64,000 nt of DNA, taken from assembly GCF_900128425.1 (NCBI RefSeq), contig NZ_LT635782.1, positions 659,359 through 723,358 on the forward strand, in the 5' to 3' direction. The notes below the pieces were generated by a model that was not told the DNA's origin, did not search any database, and saw nothing but the letters and a program-made list of their open reading frames with translations. Source of the DNA: Anaerococcus urinomassiliensis (GTDB lineage: Bacteria > Bacillota > Clostridia > Tissierellales > Peptoniphilaceae). The position numbers and the translations under genes were made by a program. Of the stretch, positions 27,068 through 35,731 are shown one piece after another. Positions within the stretch are counted from its first letter, which is position 1; each line of letters begins with the position of its first letter.

Positions 27068-27337
27068 ATGACAGAAAAGAAAAAAGATAAAGTAATTGAT
27101 CCAAAAACAGGTAAAGAATGCTGCTCTAGCCAATATGACGGTAATGATGAACTTGATAAAAAATCTCGTGCATCAGAAACATCAAAGGGTGGAGATGATA
27201 TAGATAATAAATATTCTCCTGACCAAGAAGAACTAAAAACAGAAGTTGATGAAGCAGATCAAATCTCTAACGTTGGAGTTGAAAGCAGAAGAACTCGTGA
27301 GGATGATTTATCTGAAAATCCTTCTAAAGATAAATAG
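27068..27337 (+). CDS. Small acidic, probably disordered protein; paralogue of the gene at 27456-27731
   Basis: I do not recognise this family. The 89 residues are almost all charged or polar and lack any hydrophobic segment, so it is probably cytoplasmic and largely unstructured. The protein has an N-terminal IDPKTGKECCSSQYDG with two adjacent cysteines, a middle DNKYSPD, VDEADQIS, and a C-terminal RRTREDDLSENPS. The same pattern recurs in the convergent gene 120 bases downstream. A good AAGGGAG ribosome site, a consensus promoter and a terminator show that this is a real, independently expressed gene. Confidence 0.85.
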   Translation: MTEKKKDKVIDPKTGKECCSSQYDGNDELDKKSRASETSKGGDDIDNKYSPDQEELKTEVDEADQISNVGVESRRTREDDLSENPSKDK

Positions 27338-27356
27338 TTTATAATACTTACATAGG

Positions 27357-27388
27357 CCTCCATTTCACTTATGAATTGGAGGTTTTTT
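27357..27388 (+). terminator. Terminator of the plus-strand small acidic protein gene
   Basis: The stem CCTCCA (27357-27362) pairs with TGGAGG (27377-27382) and is followed by TTTTTT. Confidence 0.88.
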
Positions 27389-27393
27389 ATAAC

Positions 27394-27430
27394 AAAAAAC
27401 CAAGCTATTGCAACTTTTGCAATGCTTGGT
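27394..27430 (-). terminator. Terminator of the minus-strand small acidic protein gene
   Basis: On the minus strand ACCAAGC and TTGCAA pair with TTGCAA and GCTTGGT across a short loop with one bulge, followed by a T-run (27394-27399). It is back to back with the terminator of the convergent paralogue. Confidence 0.88.
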
Positions 27431-27455
27431 CAATTTTCAAATCAATATTGGTTTA

Positions 27456-27731
27456 TTAATTATCACTTTCTGATGGATTTTCTGAAAGTTCGTCAACTCT
27501 TGTTCTTCTTCCTTCAGCACTTGGCGCAGATACTTGTCCTGCCTCATCAATTGTAGTGTTTCTATACTCTGTGTCAGTAGTATATTTGTCATCAGGATCT
27601 TCGAAATTTAAGTTTTGATCAGTAGATTTTACTTTTTCTTCTAAAGATTCATCACCTTCAAATTGACTAGTTTCTTCTTCTTTTCCAGTTTCAGGATTGA
27701 TAATTTTTTCGTTTTCTTTTTTATCTGTCAT
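27456..27731 (-). CDS. Small acidic, probably disordered protein; paralogue of the gene at 27068-27337
   Basis: No family is recognised. The 91 residues align end to end with the convergent gene: MT(D/E)KK, I(I/D)(N/D)P(E/K)TGKE, SQ(F/Y)(E/D)G, D(D/N)KY, (I/V)DEA, then RRTR(V/E)D(E/D)LSENPS at the C-terminus. The paired cysteines of the other copy are replaced by acidic residues. There is no signal peptide or membrane segment. ATG 27731 is supported by AAGGAG with 6-base spacing; a longer frame upstream lacks a ribosome site. The two genes look like an inverted duplication with strong divergence, each kept with its own terminator. Confidence 0.85.
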   Translation of the reverse strand: MTDKKENEKIINPETGKEEETSQFEGDESLEEKVKSTDQNLNFEDPDDKYTTDTEYRNTTIDEAGQVSAPSAEGRRTRVDELSENPSESDN

Positions 27732-27812
27732 TTTTAACTCCTTTTCTCTTGCAATATAATTTATACCCAAATAAAGATAATTTAAAATTTATTATGTTTA
27801 TTTTCTAAAAAA

Positions 27813-29054
27813 TCAGTCATTATCTTCGATAATGGCTCTTCTTAGTAGGTCTCCTTTCTCAAGTGGATGATCAATTGTCATATATATTTTTTCTTTGGCT
27901 TTGTTAGCAACTTCAATATCTTGACCTTTAGAGTCCCTCATATTATCGATTTTAAATTCAACAAAATCTTTGCTATTACCAAATATTTCAATCTCTTCGC
28001 CTAGTAAAAATCTATTTCTTTGTTCAATTATAGCTTCTTTAGTATCTTTATTGTAATCTAATACCTTGCCTATGAAGTCATATTTTCTAATATATGATGA
28101 AGTCTCATAGATTTGACCATCTCCATCAGGTTTGTTATTAAAGAATCCCTTTGTATAGTGCCTGTGACTTGCTTTCTCAACTTCATTAAAATACTTTTGA
28201 ATAGTCTCTTTATTATAATTGCCTTCATAAAAAGCATCTATAGCTTGTCTATAGCTTCTTATAACGGTTGCAACATAAAACTCTGTCTTCATTCGTCCTT
28301 CGATTTTAAAACTATCAATACCTGCTTCTATTAGCTTATCAAGTTCATCTATCAAACATAGGTCCTTAGAGTTCATTATATAAGTTCCTGATCCATCTTC
28401 TTCTATAGGGTAATATTCTCCTGGCCTATTTTCTTCTTGTATGCTATATTTCCACCTACAAGCTTGAGCACAATCCCCTCTGTTGGCATCTCGTCCTGTC
28501 ATATAGTTAGAAAGTAGACATCTACCTGAATAAGATATACACATTGCTCCATGGACAAATACTTCTATTTCCAAATCTTTTGGAGTATTGTCTCTAATCT
28601 CAATTATTTCATCTAAAGATAGTTCACGAGCTAGTATGACTCTTTTTGCGCCCATCTTATACCAGAAATTAACAGTTGCTGTGTTGGTTACAGAAGCTTG
28701 TGTTGATATATGAAGATCTATATTGGTTAGTTCCTTAGCCAATGAAAAAATACCAGGATCTGAAATTATAAGAGCATCAACGCCTATTTCATCAAGGAAC
28801 TTTAAGTAATCTTCAATACCGTTCATATCTTCATCGTGAGGTACTATATTCATTGTTATATGAACTCTAACATCATTATCATGGGCAAATTTCACAGCTT
28901 CAATCATAGCTTGTCTATCAAAATTTTTCGCATTTGCTCTAAGTCCAAAGCTATCTCCAGCCATAAATACAGCATCTGCACCAAATTTTACAGCAGCTTT
29001 TAATCTTTCCATATCACCAGCGGGGGCAAGCAATTCTACTTTTTCTTTATCCAT
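27813..29054 (-). CDS. U32 family peptidase-like tRNA hydroxylation protein (TrhP/YrrO-like)
   Basis: Member of the U32 (collagenase-like) family, which in bacteria includes TrhP, needed to make 5-hydroxyuridine at tRNA position 34 from prephenate. It shows ELLAPAGDMERLKAAVKFGADAVF, the U32 signature EVFVHGAMCISYSGRCLLSN, the cysteines GDCAQACRWKY, and IEGRMKTEFYVA. A C-terminal beta-barrel-like extension completes 413 residues. The gene starts exactly where the SAM methyltransferase gene stops. As in the Bacillus yrrM-yrrN-yrrO cluster, the two probably act in order: hydroxylation, then O-methylation to 5-methoxyuridine. The tRNA role is from family knowledge. Confidence 0.9.
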   Translation of the reverse strand: MDKEKVELLAPAGDMERLKAAVKFGADAVFMAGDSFGLRANAKNFDRQAMIEAVKFAHDNDVRVHITMNIVPHDEDMNGIEDYLKFLDEIGVDALIISDPGIFSLAKELTNIDLHISTQASVTNTATVNFWYKMGAKRVILARELSLDEIIEIRDNTPKDLEIEVFVHGAMCISYSGRCLLSNYMTGRDANRGDCAQACRWKYSIQEENRPGEYYPIEEDGSGTYIMNSKDLCLIDELDKLIEAGIDSFKIEGRMKTEFYVATVIRSYRQAIDAFYEGNYNKETIQKYFNEVEKASHRHYTKGFFNNKPDGDGQIYETSSYIRKYDFIGKVLDYNKDTKEAIIEQRNRFLLGEEIEIFGNSKDFVEFKIDNMRDSKGQDIEVANKAKEKIYMTIDHPLEKGDLLRRAIIEDND

Positions 29055-29683
29055 TATTTCTCCTTAACGCTTATAGTTAAACCATCACCTATTGGAATGA
29101 TAGAAGTTGTGAAGTCTTTTCTATCGGATACATAGGATAGGTAATTTCTTAATCTTTTTACTATAGTGATCATTCTTTTATTTATCAAATCATCATTTAG
29201 GACCATACCTTTGAATAGAACATTATCAGATATTATTATCCCTCCATCATTTAATAAATCAGCACAAATTTTAAAATAGTCCTCATAGTGAGCTTTATTG
29301 GCATCAATAAAAACAAAATCAAAGCCTTGATTTATATTATTCAAGGCTTTCATTGCATCATCGTTTATTAAATTTATTGGAGCATGGAATTTATCAAAAT
29401 TATTTTGGGCTATTTTTGATGTAGATTCGTCCAATTCTATAGTAGTAATATCAGCTTTAGTATATTTATAAAAAACTAAGGACGAATATCCTATAGCCGT
29501 TCCTAGTTCTAGGATAGATTTTGGTCTTTGAATAGCCAATATACTTTTAATAAATTCTTTGCTCTCGATATTCATTATAGGAACATCATTTTTTAAAGCA
29601 TATTCTCTTAGGTCTAAAAAGTCCCTATCTTCAATAATGTTTTCTAAATAATCACTAGTGTGTTGGTAATTAATATATCTCAT
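29054..29683 (-). CDS. trmR: tRNA 5-hydroxyuridine methyltransferase (TrmR/YrrM-like SAM O-methyltransferase)
   Basis: Class I SAM methyltransferase of the O-methyltransferase 3 family. The SAM-binding motif ILELGTAIGYSSL is at about residues 55-67, followed by TTIELDEST, FDFVFIDANKAHYEDYF (metal and substrate Asp) and GGIIISDNVLFKG. In Bacillus the homologue TrmR methylates 5-hydroxyuridine 34. Position next to a U32 protein gene supports the same job here. 209 residues; overlaps rnj by 14 bases. Confidence 0.88.
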   Translation of the reverse strand: MRYINYQHTSDYLENIIEDRDFLDLREYALKNDVPIMNIESKEFIKSILAIQRPKSILELGTAIGYSSLVFYKYTKADITTIELDESTSKIAQNNFDKFHAPINLINDDAMKALNNINQGFDFVFIDANKAHYEDYFKICADLLNDGGIIISDNVLFKGMVLNDDLINKRMITIVKRLRNYLSYVSDRKDFTTSIIPIGDGLTISVKEK

Positions 29684-31349
29684 TATTTTCTACTTCTGAT
29701 ATTACTGGTAATATCATAGGATCACGGCCTAGCTCATTGTACAAATAAGATTTTAAGTCTTCTCTAATTTGATATTTTATTTGACTTAAAGCTCTAATTT
29801 CTTCTTTTTGACATTTTTCAACAGATCTCAGTACTACTTCTTTTGAGTTTTCTATAATATCTTGGTTTTCTTTCACGTAAACAAAACCACGAGATACTAT
29901 TTCTGGACCTGCCAGTAACGCTTGGGTATTTCTATCAAAAGTAATGGATACTACCATAAGACCATCTTCTGATAGGTGTTTTCTATCTTTTAGTACTATA
30001 TTGCCTACATCACCTATACCAGAACCATCTACTAAGATTTTTCCAGCTGTTACTTTTCCTGTAACTTTTGCCGTCTTTTTAGTAAACTCTAGTACATCAC
30101 CATTTTCTAGAATAAATATTTTATCTTTATCCATTCCCATGTCTTCGGCTATCTGTTGGTGAGTTTTCAATTGACGAGCTTCTCCATGGGCAGGTAGTAA
30201 GTATTTTGGTGTAGTTAGTTGGTACATTAATTTTATTTCTTCTTGGCAAGCGTGACCAGATGCATGGACTTTTGCCAAAGATGCATAGATTATATTTACA
30301 CCAATCTTTGTTAGTTTATTAATGGTATTATTGATAGCTATCTCATTGCCTGGAATAGCTGATGAAGAAAGTATAACAGTATCTGTTTCATTTAGGTGAA
30401 TTTGTTTGTGTTCTCCATTTGCCATTCTAGTTAGAGCAGATAGTGGCTCACCTTGAGTACCTGTCGATAGGACAACTATCTCATCATCAGCATAGGATTT
30501 GATATTTTTCATATCAATTAGTGTATTGCTCTTAACCTTCAAATATCCTAAATCGCTAGCAATTTTAACGTTATTTAGCATTGATCGACCAGAAAGAGCA
30601 ACTTTTCTGTTGTATTTTTCAGCCGCATATATTACCTGTTGAACTCTGTGAAGGTTACTTGCAAAGGTTGCAACAATTATCCTACCACTTACTTGTCCAA
30701 AAATCCTTATAAAGGTATCTCCAACTTCTTTTTCACTTAGTGAATGGCCTGGTCTTTCAACGTTAGTACTATCAGCATAAACTGCTAGTAGTCCTTTTTT
30801 TCCTAGTTCTGCCAGTCTTTGTATATCTGTTGGGTCTCCATCAATTGGAGTAAAGTCCATTTTAAAGTCGCCTGTAAATAGTATTGTACCTACAGGTGAT
30901 TTAACTGCTATAGAACATGAATCTGGTATAGAGTGGCTAACCCTAATAAATTCTACACTTAAATCCCCAACATTAACTTTATTGTTGACGTTTACCATTT
31001 TGATTCTATTTGGATTTAATCCATGTTCTTTGAATTTATTTTCTAAGAGTCCTTTTGTCAATTTTGAACAATATACATTTGTATCAACACTCTTTAAAAA
31101 GTAAGGTATAGCTCCAATATGGTCTTCGTGACCGTGGGTTACAAATATACCTCTTAGTTTATCTTTGTTTTCTTCTACATAGGTAAAATCTGGTATTACT
31201 ATGTCTACTCCAAGCATATCTTGGTCAGGAAATGTTAGACCACAGTCTATCATAACCATGTCATTTCCGTATTCAACTATAGTACAGTTCTTACCAATTT
31301 CTTGTAATCCCCCAATAGGAATTAGCTTTAATTTTTTCTCATGTCTCAT
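29670..31349 (-). CDS. rnj: Ribonuclease J
   Basis: Metallo-beta-lactamase/beta-CASP ribonuclease with 5'-3' exo- and endonuclease activity, central to RNA decay in Firmicutes. The N-terminus KLKLIPIGGLQEIGKNCTI is typical. The zinc motif HGHEDHIGAIPY, the later DFKMDFTPIDGDP and the beta-CASP histidines (ASGHA, LPAHGEARQL) are all present. The C-terminal domain completes 559 residues. It overlaps the fur-family gene by 4 bases. It works alongside RNase Y (16495-18036). Confidence 0.95.
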   Translation of the reverse strand: MRHEKKLKLIPIGGLQEIGKNCTIVEYGNDMVMIDCGLTFPDQDMLGVDIVIPDFTYVEENKDKLRGIFVTHGHEDHIGAIPYFLKSVDTNVYCSKLTKGLLENKFKEHGLNPNRIKMVNVNNKVNVGDLSVEFIRVSHSIPDSCSIAVKSPVGTILFTGDFKMDFTPIDGDPTDIQRLAELGKKGLLAVYADSTNVERPGHSLSEKEVGDTFIRIFGQVSGRIIVATFASNLHRVQQVIYAAEKYNRKVALSGRSMLNNVKIASDLGYLKVKSNTLIDMKNIKSYADDEIVVLSTGTQGEPLSALTRMANGEHKQIHLNETDTVILSSSAIPGNEIAINNTINKLTKIGVNIIYASLAKVHASGHACQEEIKLMYQLTTPKYLLPAHGEARQLKTHQQIAEDMGMDKDKIFILENGDVLEFTKKTAKVTGKVTAGKILVDGSGIGDVGNIVLKDRKHLSEDGLMVVSITFDRNTQALLAGPEIVSRGFVYVKENQDIIENSKEVVLRSVEKCQKEEIRALSQIKYQIREDLKSYLYNELGRDPMILPVISEVENNEIY

Positions 31350-31789
31350 TTATACTCCTTAAGTTTTTGACATTCGGAGCATGTGCCATAAATTCTAAGA
31401 GAATAATATTTCATATCAAAATCATACATATCTTTTAATGACTTTGTCAATTCATTTTTATTTATACATTCATCTTCTATTATTTTCCCACAACTAGTAC
31501 AAATAATATGGTCGTGGTGGTCATTTAGTGAATCTATAAGCTCATAAGTGTAGGCATTGTCAGTAAACTCTTGTTTGTTAACAATACCTAATTCTTCAAA
31601 AATATTTAAAGTTCTATATATTGTTGCAATTCCTACTTGCTTATTATCCTCATGAACAATGGAAAATAGCTCTTCTGGTGTAACATGCTTTGGAGAGCTA
31701 TCTTTTAGAACATTAAAAATAATCTCTCTTTGCTTTGTGAACTTTTGATTATGATCTTCAAAAATTTTTCTAACTTCTTTAGTTTCCAT
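31346..31789 (-). CDS. Fur family metal-dependent transcriptional regulator
   Basis: A winged-helix repressor of the Fur/PerR/Zur family, 147 residues. The DNA-binding domain contains FTKQREIIFNVLKD and the recognition helix GIATIYRTLNIFEELGIV. The dimerisation part has the metal-binding HHDHIICTSCGKIIE and a second CSEC pair near the end, so the structural zinc site is complete. Whether it senses iron, zinc or peroxide cannot be told from sequence alone. It overlaps rnj and the DUF1292 gene and may be transcribed with alaS. Confidence 0.92.
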   Translation of the reverse strand: METKEVRKIFEDHNQKFTKQREIIFNVLKDSSPKHVTPEELFSIVHEDNKQVGIATIYRTLNIFEELGIVNKQEFTDNAYTYELIDSLNDHHDHIICTSCGKIIEDECINKNELTKSLKDMYDFDMKYYSLRIYGTCSECQKLKEYK

Positions 31790-32021
31790 TGGTTTCTTCC
31801 TTCATTTCTTCATACAATTTGATGATTTCATCTAATTCTTCTTGATCTTCAATTGCTTTAAAAATGACTTCATCGTCATTATTTATTACTTCAGCTATAA
31901 GTATTAAATCATCATCGTATTGTTGAAGGGCACAGTAATTTTTGTCATCTACTCCGAAAGTATCTATTATATTAAATTTGACTTCATTATTATCTTCATC
32001 ATATAAAACAATACTATCCAT
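31779..32021 (-). CDS. DUF1292 family protein (YrzB-like)
   Basis: Small acidic protein of 80 residues, conserved in Firmicutes between ruvX and fur or mltG. It begins IVLYDEDNNEVKFNIIDTF and continues with NYCALQQYDDDLILIAEVIN, the usual DUF1292 pattern. No function is established. It overlaps ruvX (8 bases) and fur (11 bases), so it is translationally coupled to both. Confidence 0.9.
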   Translation of the reverse strand: MDSIVLYDEDNNEVKFNIIDTFGVDDKNYCALQQYDDDLILIAEVINNDDEVIFKAIEDQEELDEIIKLYEEMKEETNGN

Positions 32022-32433
32022 TGTTTCTCCTGTCTAAATAGCTTTGCAAGATAAATGTAGCTGCAATTTTATCTATATACTTCTTCCTATTTTCTCGTCT
32101 AACATCCATATCAATAAGTACTCTTTCTGATTGAAGAGTAGTCATTCTTTCATCCTCATAAACAATCGTTTTGTCAGTTTGCTTTCTTAGCAAATCTACA
32201 AAACTCATTACTTTCATAGATTGAGGGCCTATGGAATTATTCATATTTTTAGGAAGACCTACTACAATTGTTTCTACATCCTGTGTTTCTATAATTTCAA
32301 CTAGCCTTTGAATGTCTAGACTTGCTTTTCTTCTTTTTATTGTTTCTATAGGATGAGCCATCAAAAACATAGGGTCGCTAAGAGCAACCCCAATAGTTTT
32401 ATCACCTACATCCAGACCCATTATCCTAGTCAT
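32014..32433 (-). CDS. ruvX: RuvX/YqgF, RNase H-fold pre-16S rRNA nuclease or Holliday junction resolvase
   Basis: RNase H-like nuclease fold, 139 residues. It shows RIMGLDVGDKTIGVALSD (first catalytic Asp), ETIVVGLPKNMNNSIG, and VYEDERMTTLQSE with the second acidic residue. In E. coli YqgF matures the 5' end of 16S rRNA; an older assignment is Holliday junction resolution. Standard order alaS-ireB-ruvX-DUF1292. Confidence 0.94.
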   Translation of the reverse strand: MTRIMGLDVGDKTIGVALSDPMFLMAHPIETIKRRKASLDIQRLVEIIETQDVETIVVGLPKNMNNSIGPQSMKVMSFVDLLRKQTDKTIVYEDERMTTLQSERVLIDMDVRRENRKKYIDKIAATFILQSYLDRRNNG

Positions 32434-32686
32434 TGATATAGCTATTTAATAATTCTTCAAGTATTTCATCTCTATCTACAACTCTTATTAGTTTACGTGC
32501 ACCATTATGAGCTGTAATATAGGTAGGATCGCCAGATAACAAATATCCAACAATTTGCCCTGTTGGCTTATAACCTTTTTCTTCTAGGGCATTATAAACA
32601 GTTGTTAGAATCTCTCTAATATCCTTTTGGTCATCTCTTTCAGGTTTAAAAGCAATAGTTTCGTTAAAATTATTATTTTCAGTCAT
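32426..32686 (-). CDS. IreB family regulatory phosphoprotein (UPF0297)
   Basis: 86-residue protein of the UPF0297/YrzL family. It shows VYNALEEKGYKPTGQIVGYL and SGDPTYITAHNGARKLIRVVDR. In Enterococcus, IreB is phosphorylated by the PASTA kinase IreK near its N-terminus and affects cephalosporin resistance; that role is from family knowledge. A Thr follows the initiator Met here (MTENNNFNET). The gene lies between alaS and ruvX as in most Firmicutes. Confidence 0.93.
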   Translation of the reverse strand: MTENNNFNETIAFKPERDDQKDIREILTTVYNALEEKGYKPTGQIVGYLLSGDPTYITAHNGARKLIRVVDRDEILEELLNSYIND

Positions 32687-32698
32687 TTTAAAACTCCT

Positions 32699-35314
32699 CT
32701 ATATAATCTGATGAGCTCTTTCTAAAGCAAGATCTACCTTAGAAATATCTTTTCCTCCAGCTTGTGCGAAGTTCTTTCTTCCCCCGCCGTTTCCACCAGT
32801 TAACTGACTTATCTCTCTTACTATTTTTCCTGCATCATATCTATTAGTTAAGCTATCATCTACAGATACTGTAAATATCAACTTATTATTACTTAGACTT
32901 GCAAAAACTATGACTAAATTATCAAATGTTTGCTTTAATCTATTTTCGTAATCACGCATCTGATCTGTAGTCGCATCTTCAAACTTATAAATAAGTAGAT
33001 TTATATCATCTTTCTTTTCAACTGCTTGCTTTAATTGTTCAAAAGTATCTTTATTTGAAGATGATTTTAATCTTTTTATTTCTTCTTTTTGATTTGAGAT
33101 TTCTTCTTTAATAGCTCTGATTCTGTTTTCAATTAAATCTTCTCTAGTTCCTAAATCATTAGCTATTTGTTCTAGGTCACATTTTTGTTTTTGTATAAGC
33201 TCGTAAACTTTTTTTCCGCTTATGGCTTCTATTCTACGAACGCCTGCAGATACTGAAGACTCGCTTATTATTTTAAACATTAAGATTTCAGATGAATTGT
33301 TAACATGACATCCGCCACACAATTCTTTAGAATAATCTCCTATGGAAACAACTCTAACTTCGTCTTTGTACTTATCTTCAAATAGTCCTATAGCTCCCAT
33401 TTCTTGAGATTTTTTAAATGGAAGAATTTCTTTTCTTACATCTAACTGTTCTCTTATTTTTTCATTAACTACATCTTCTATTTCCCTTTTTTGGCTAGCT
33501 GTAAGTGATCCATTATAGGTAAAATCAAATCTTAGCTTCTCATCATCTACTAAAGAACCTGCTTGGCTTATACCATCTCCTAATACATCTCTGAGAGCTT
33601 GATCTAATAAGTGAGTTGCTGAGTGATTTCTTGTTATATCTAAGCGGCGAGTTTTATTTACCTCAAAAGTGTATTCTTCATTTACATGAATTTCTCCATC
33701 TATGATTTCTACATAATGAAAATAAATATCATTTTTCTTTTGAACATCTGTAACTTTAGCTTTAGCATTTTTATTATATATATAACCTATATCAGCAACT
33801 TCACCGCCGCCTTCAGCATAAAATGAAGTCTTATCAGTTACTATTATACCTTCTTCGCCCTCTTTTAGCGATGTTACTTGGCCATTTTCGTCAAATATAT
33901 TAATAATATTAGCATTTACTGATAAATTATCATAACCAACAAATTCTGTAAGATTTATTCCATCAGTAACTATATTATCAAGTGACCAACCAGCATCTTT
34001 TTTCCTTGCATTTCGGGCTTTTTCTCTTTGATCTGCCATCTCTTTGTTAAATTTATCTTCATCTACATCGTAGTCTTGTTCATTTAATATCTCTTTTGTT
34101 AAATCAAGAGGAAATCCATAGGTATCGTACAATTTAAAAGCTTCAGATCCATCTAAGATCTTCTCACCATCTTTTTCCATTTCAGATATTAAACTATTTA
34201 ATCTATCCAAGCCTTGGTCTATAGTTTTTTGGAACCTGTCTTCTTCTTCAATGATAACTTCAAGTATATGATCTTTATTATGAGCTAATTCTTGATATTC
34301 GTCTTTATAGGAATCGATAACTTTACTTACAATTTTAGTTAAAAATTCACCTTCTATACCAAGAAGCTTTCCGTGTCTGTAAGCACGCCTAATAAGTCTT
34401 CTAAGCACATATCCACGTTTTTCATTTGATGGAACTACGCCATCAGAAACAAGGAATGTCATAGCTTTGACATGGTCAGTTATAACTCTGATTGAAACAT
34501 CATCTTTTGGATTTTTCTTATATGATTTACCTGATACTTTTTCTATTTCACTTATAATATCTTGGGCTATATCAATCTCAAATATATTATCTTTTTGTTG
34601 AAGAACCATGGCAATTCTTTCAAGTCCCATTCCAGTATCTATATTAGGATGAGCTAAAGGTGTATAATTTCCTTCACTGTCCTTATTAAATTGAGTAAAT
34701 ACTAGGTTCCATATCTCTAAAAACCTATCAGAGTCATCATTTCCAGGAGCGTTGTCATTTTCATCTACTGCTTTGCTAGGCCCCCTGTCTACGAATATTT
34801 CAGAACATGGTCCGCATGGACCAACTTCTAGTTCCCAGAAGTTCTCATCCTTATCTTGACGTAGTATACGTTCTTTTGGCATTCCTACTTCATCTTTCCA
34901 AATATTATAAGCTTGCTCGTCATCTTTGTAGACAGTAACCCATAATAAATCCTTAGAAATATCTAGATGTTTGGTCAAGTATTCATATGCCCATGTTATA
35001 GCTTCTTTTTTAAAATAATCCCCAAAAGAAAAGTTGCCCAACATTTCAAAATATGTTCCATGGCGTTCAGTCTTTCCGACTCTTTCAATATCTCCTGTAC
35101 GAACACATCTTTGTGAAGAGGTTGCTCTATTATTTTTCATGCTTTCTTCACCAGTAAAATATTTCTTAAGTGGTGCCATTCCTGCATTGATTAAAAGCAA
35201 AGATTCATCATCTTTTGGTATTAGGGAAAAAGATTTTAAAATTGTATGATTTTTTTCATTGCCAAAAAAATCTATATAAGATTTTCTAAGCTCGTTAACT
35301 CCTAAGTTTTTCAT
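32699..35314 (-). CDS. alaS: Alanyl-tRNA synthetase
   Basis: Charges tRNA-Ala. The catalytic domain (class II) covers about residues 1-450 with HGTYFEMLGNFSFGDYFK and GMGLERIAMVLQ. The editing domain carries the zinc motifs HSATHLL and CGGCHV, and the C-terminal DHHA1-like domain ends in GGNGGGRKNFAQAGGKD. Full length at 871 residues. The start overlaps the rrf2-type gene by 20 bases, so there is no space for a T-box leader and expression depends on the upstream unit. Confidence 0.97.
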   Translation of the reverse strand: MKNLGVNELRKSYIDFFGNEKNHTILKSFSLIPKDDESLLLINAGMAPLKKYFTGEESMKNNRATSSQRCVRTGDIERVGKTERHGTYFEMLGNFSFGDYFKKEAITWAYEYLTKHLDISKDLLWVTVYKDDEQAYNIWKDEVGMPKERILRQDKDENFWELEVGPCGPCSEIFVDRGPSKAVDENDNAPGNDDSDRFLEIWNLVFTQFNKDSEGNYTPLAHPNIDTGMGLERIAMVLQQKDNIFEIDIAQDIISEIEKVSGKSYKKNPKDDVSIRVITDHVKAMTFLVSDGVVPSNEKRGYVLRRLIRRAYRHGKLLGIEGEFLTKIVSKVIDSYKDEYQELAHNKDHILEVIIEEEDRFQKTIDQGLDRLNSLISEMEKDGEKILDGSEAFKLYDTYGFPLDLTKEILNEQDYDVDEDKFNKEMADQREKARNARKKDAGWSLDNIVTDGINLTEFVGYDNLSVNANIINIFDENGQVTSLKEGEEGIIVTDKTSFYAEGGGEVADIGYIYNKNAKAKVTDVQKKNDIYFHYVEIIDGEIHVNEEYTFEVNKTRRLDITRNHSATHLLDQALRDVLGDGISQAGSLVDDEKLRFDFTYNGSLTASQKREIEDVVNEKIREQLDVRKEILPFKKSQEMGAIGLFEDKYKDEVRVVSIGDYSKELCGGCHVNNSSEILMFKIISESSVSAGVRRIEAISGKKVYELIQKQKCDLEQIANDLGTREDLIENRIRAIKEEISNQKEEIKRLKSSSNKDTFEQLKQAVEKKDDINLLIYKFEDATTDQMRDYENRLKQTFDNLVIVFASLSNNKLIFTVSVDDSLTNRYDAGKIVREISQLTGGNGGGRKNFAQAGGKDISKVDLALERAHQII

Positions 35315-35723
35315 CGACTCTCCTATTATTTTGATTTACCATAGTATCTAAGGTTATGGAATCAATAGTATCATTTATAGCTTCATCTAATTTATTGAAG
35401 GCAAAATATGCCCTACATTCATTGTCACAATGACTTCCATCTTCAAGGCATCCTGTAACATTAAAAGTACCTTCTAGAACTCTTAAAACTTCACCAACCG
35501 TTATTTGATCAAGTTTTTTTACTAGCTTATAGCCACCTTTTGGCCCTCTAGTGGACTCAACTATATTAGCGTTTTTAAGTAGCCTTATAAGTTGTTCAAG
35601 GTAGTTATCTGATAAGTCAAGATTTTCTGATATTTCAGAAACAGATATATATCCTCTATCTTCATTTTCTGCCAAGTAGCATATAGCTCTTAGACCATAT
35701 TTACTTCTAGTTGATAATTTCAT
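35295..35723 (-). CDS. Rrf2 family transcriptional regulator with an IscR-like cysteine cluster
   Basis: Winged-helix regulator, 142 residues, with the Rrf2 N-terminus MKLSTRSKYGLRAICYLAEN and SDNYLEQLIRLLKNANIVES. The wing has the conserved TRGPKGGYKL. Three cysteines are arranged C-x6-C-x3-C at about residues 93-104 (GCLEDGSHCDNEC), suggesting a [2Fe-2S] cluster as in IscR or NsrR; CymR lacks these. No isc genes follow directly; alaS does. The nifS gene in this window is 6 kb away. Targets cannot be inferred. Confidence 0.9.
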   Translation of the reverse strand: MKLSTRSKYGLRAICYLAENEDRGYISVSEISENLDLSDNYLEQLIRLLKNANIVESTRGPKGGYKLVKKLDQITVGEVLRVLEGTFNVTGCLEDGSHCDNECRAYFAFNKLDEAINDTIDSITLDTMVNQNNRRVDEKLRS

Positions 35724-35731
35724 TATATCTC

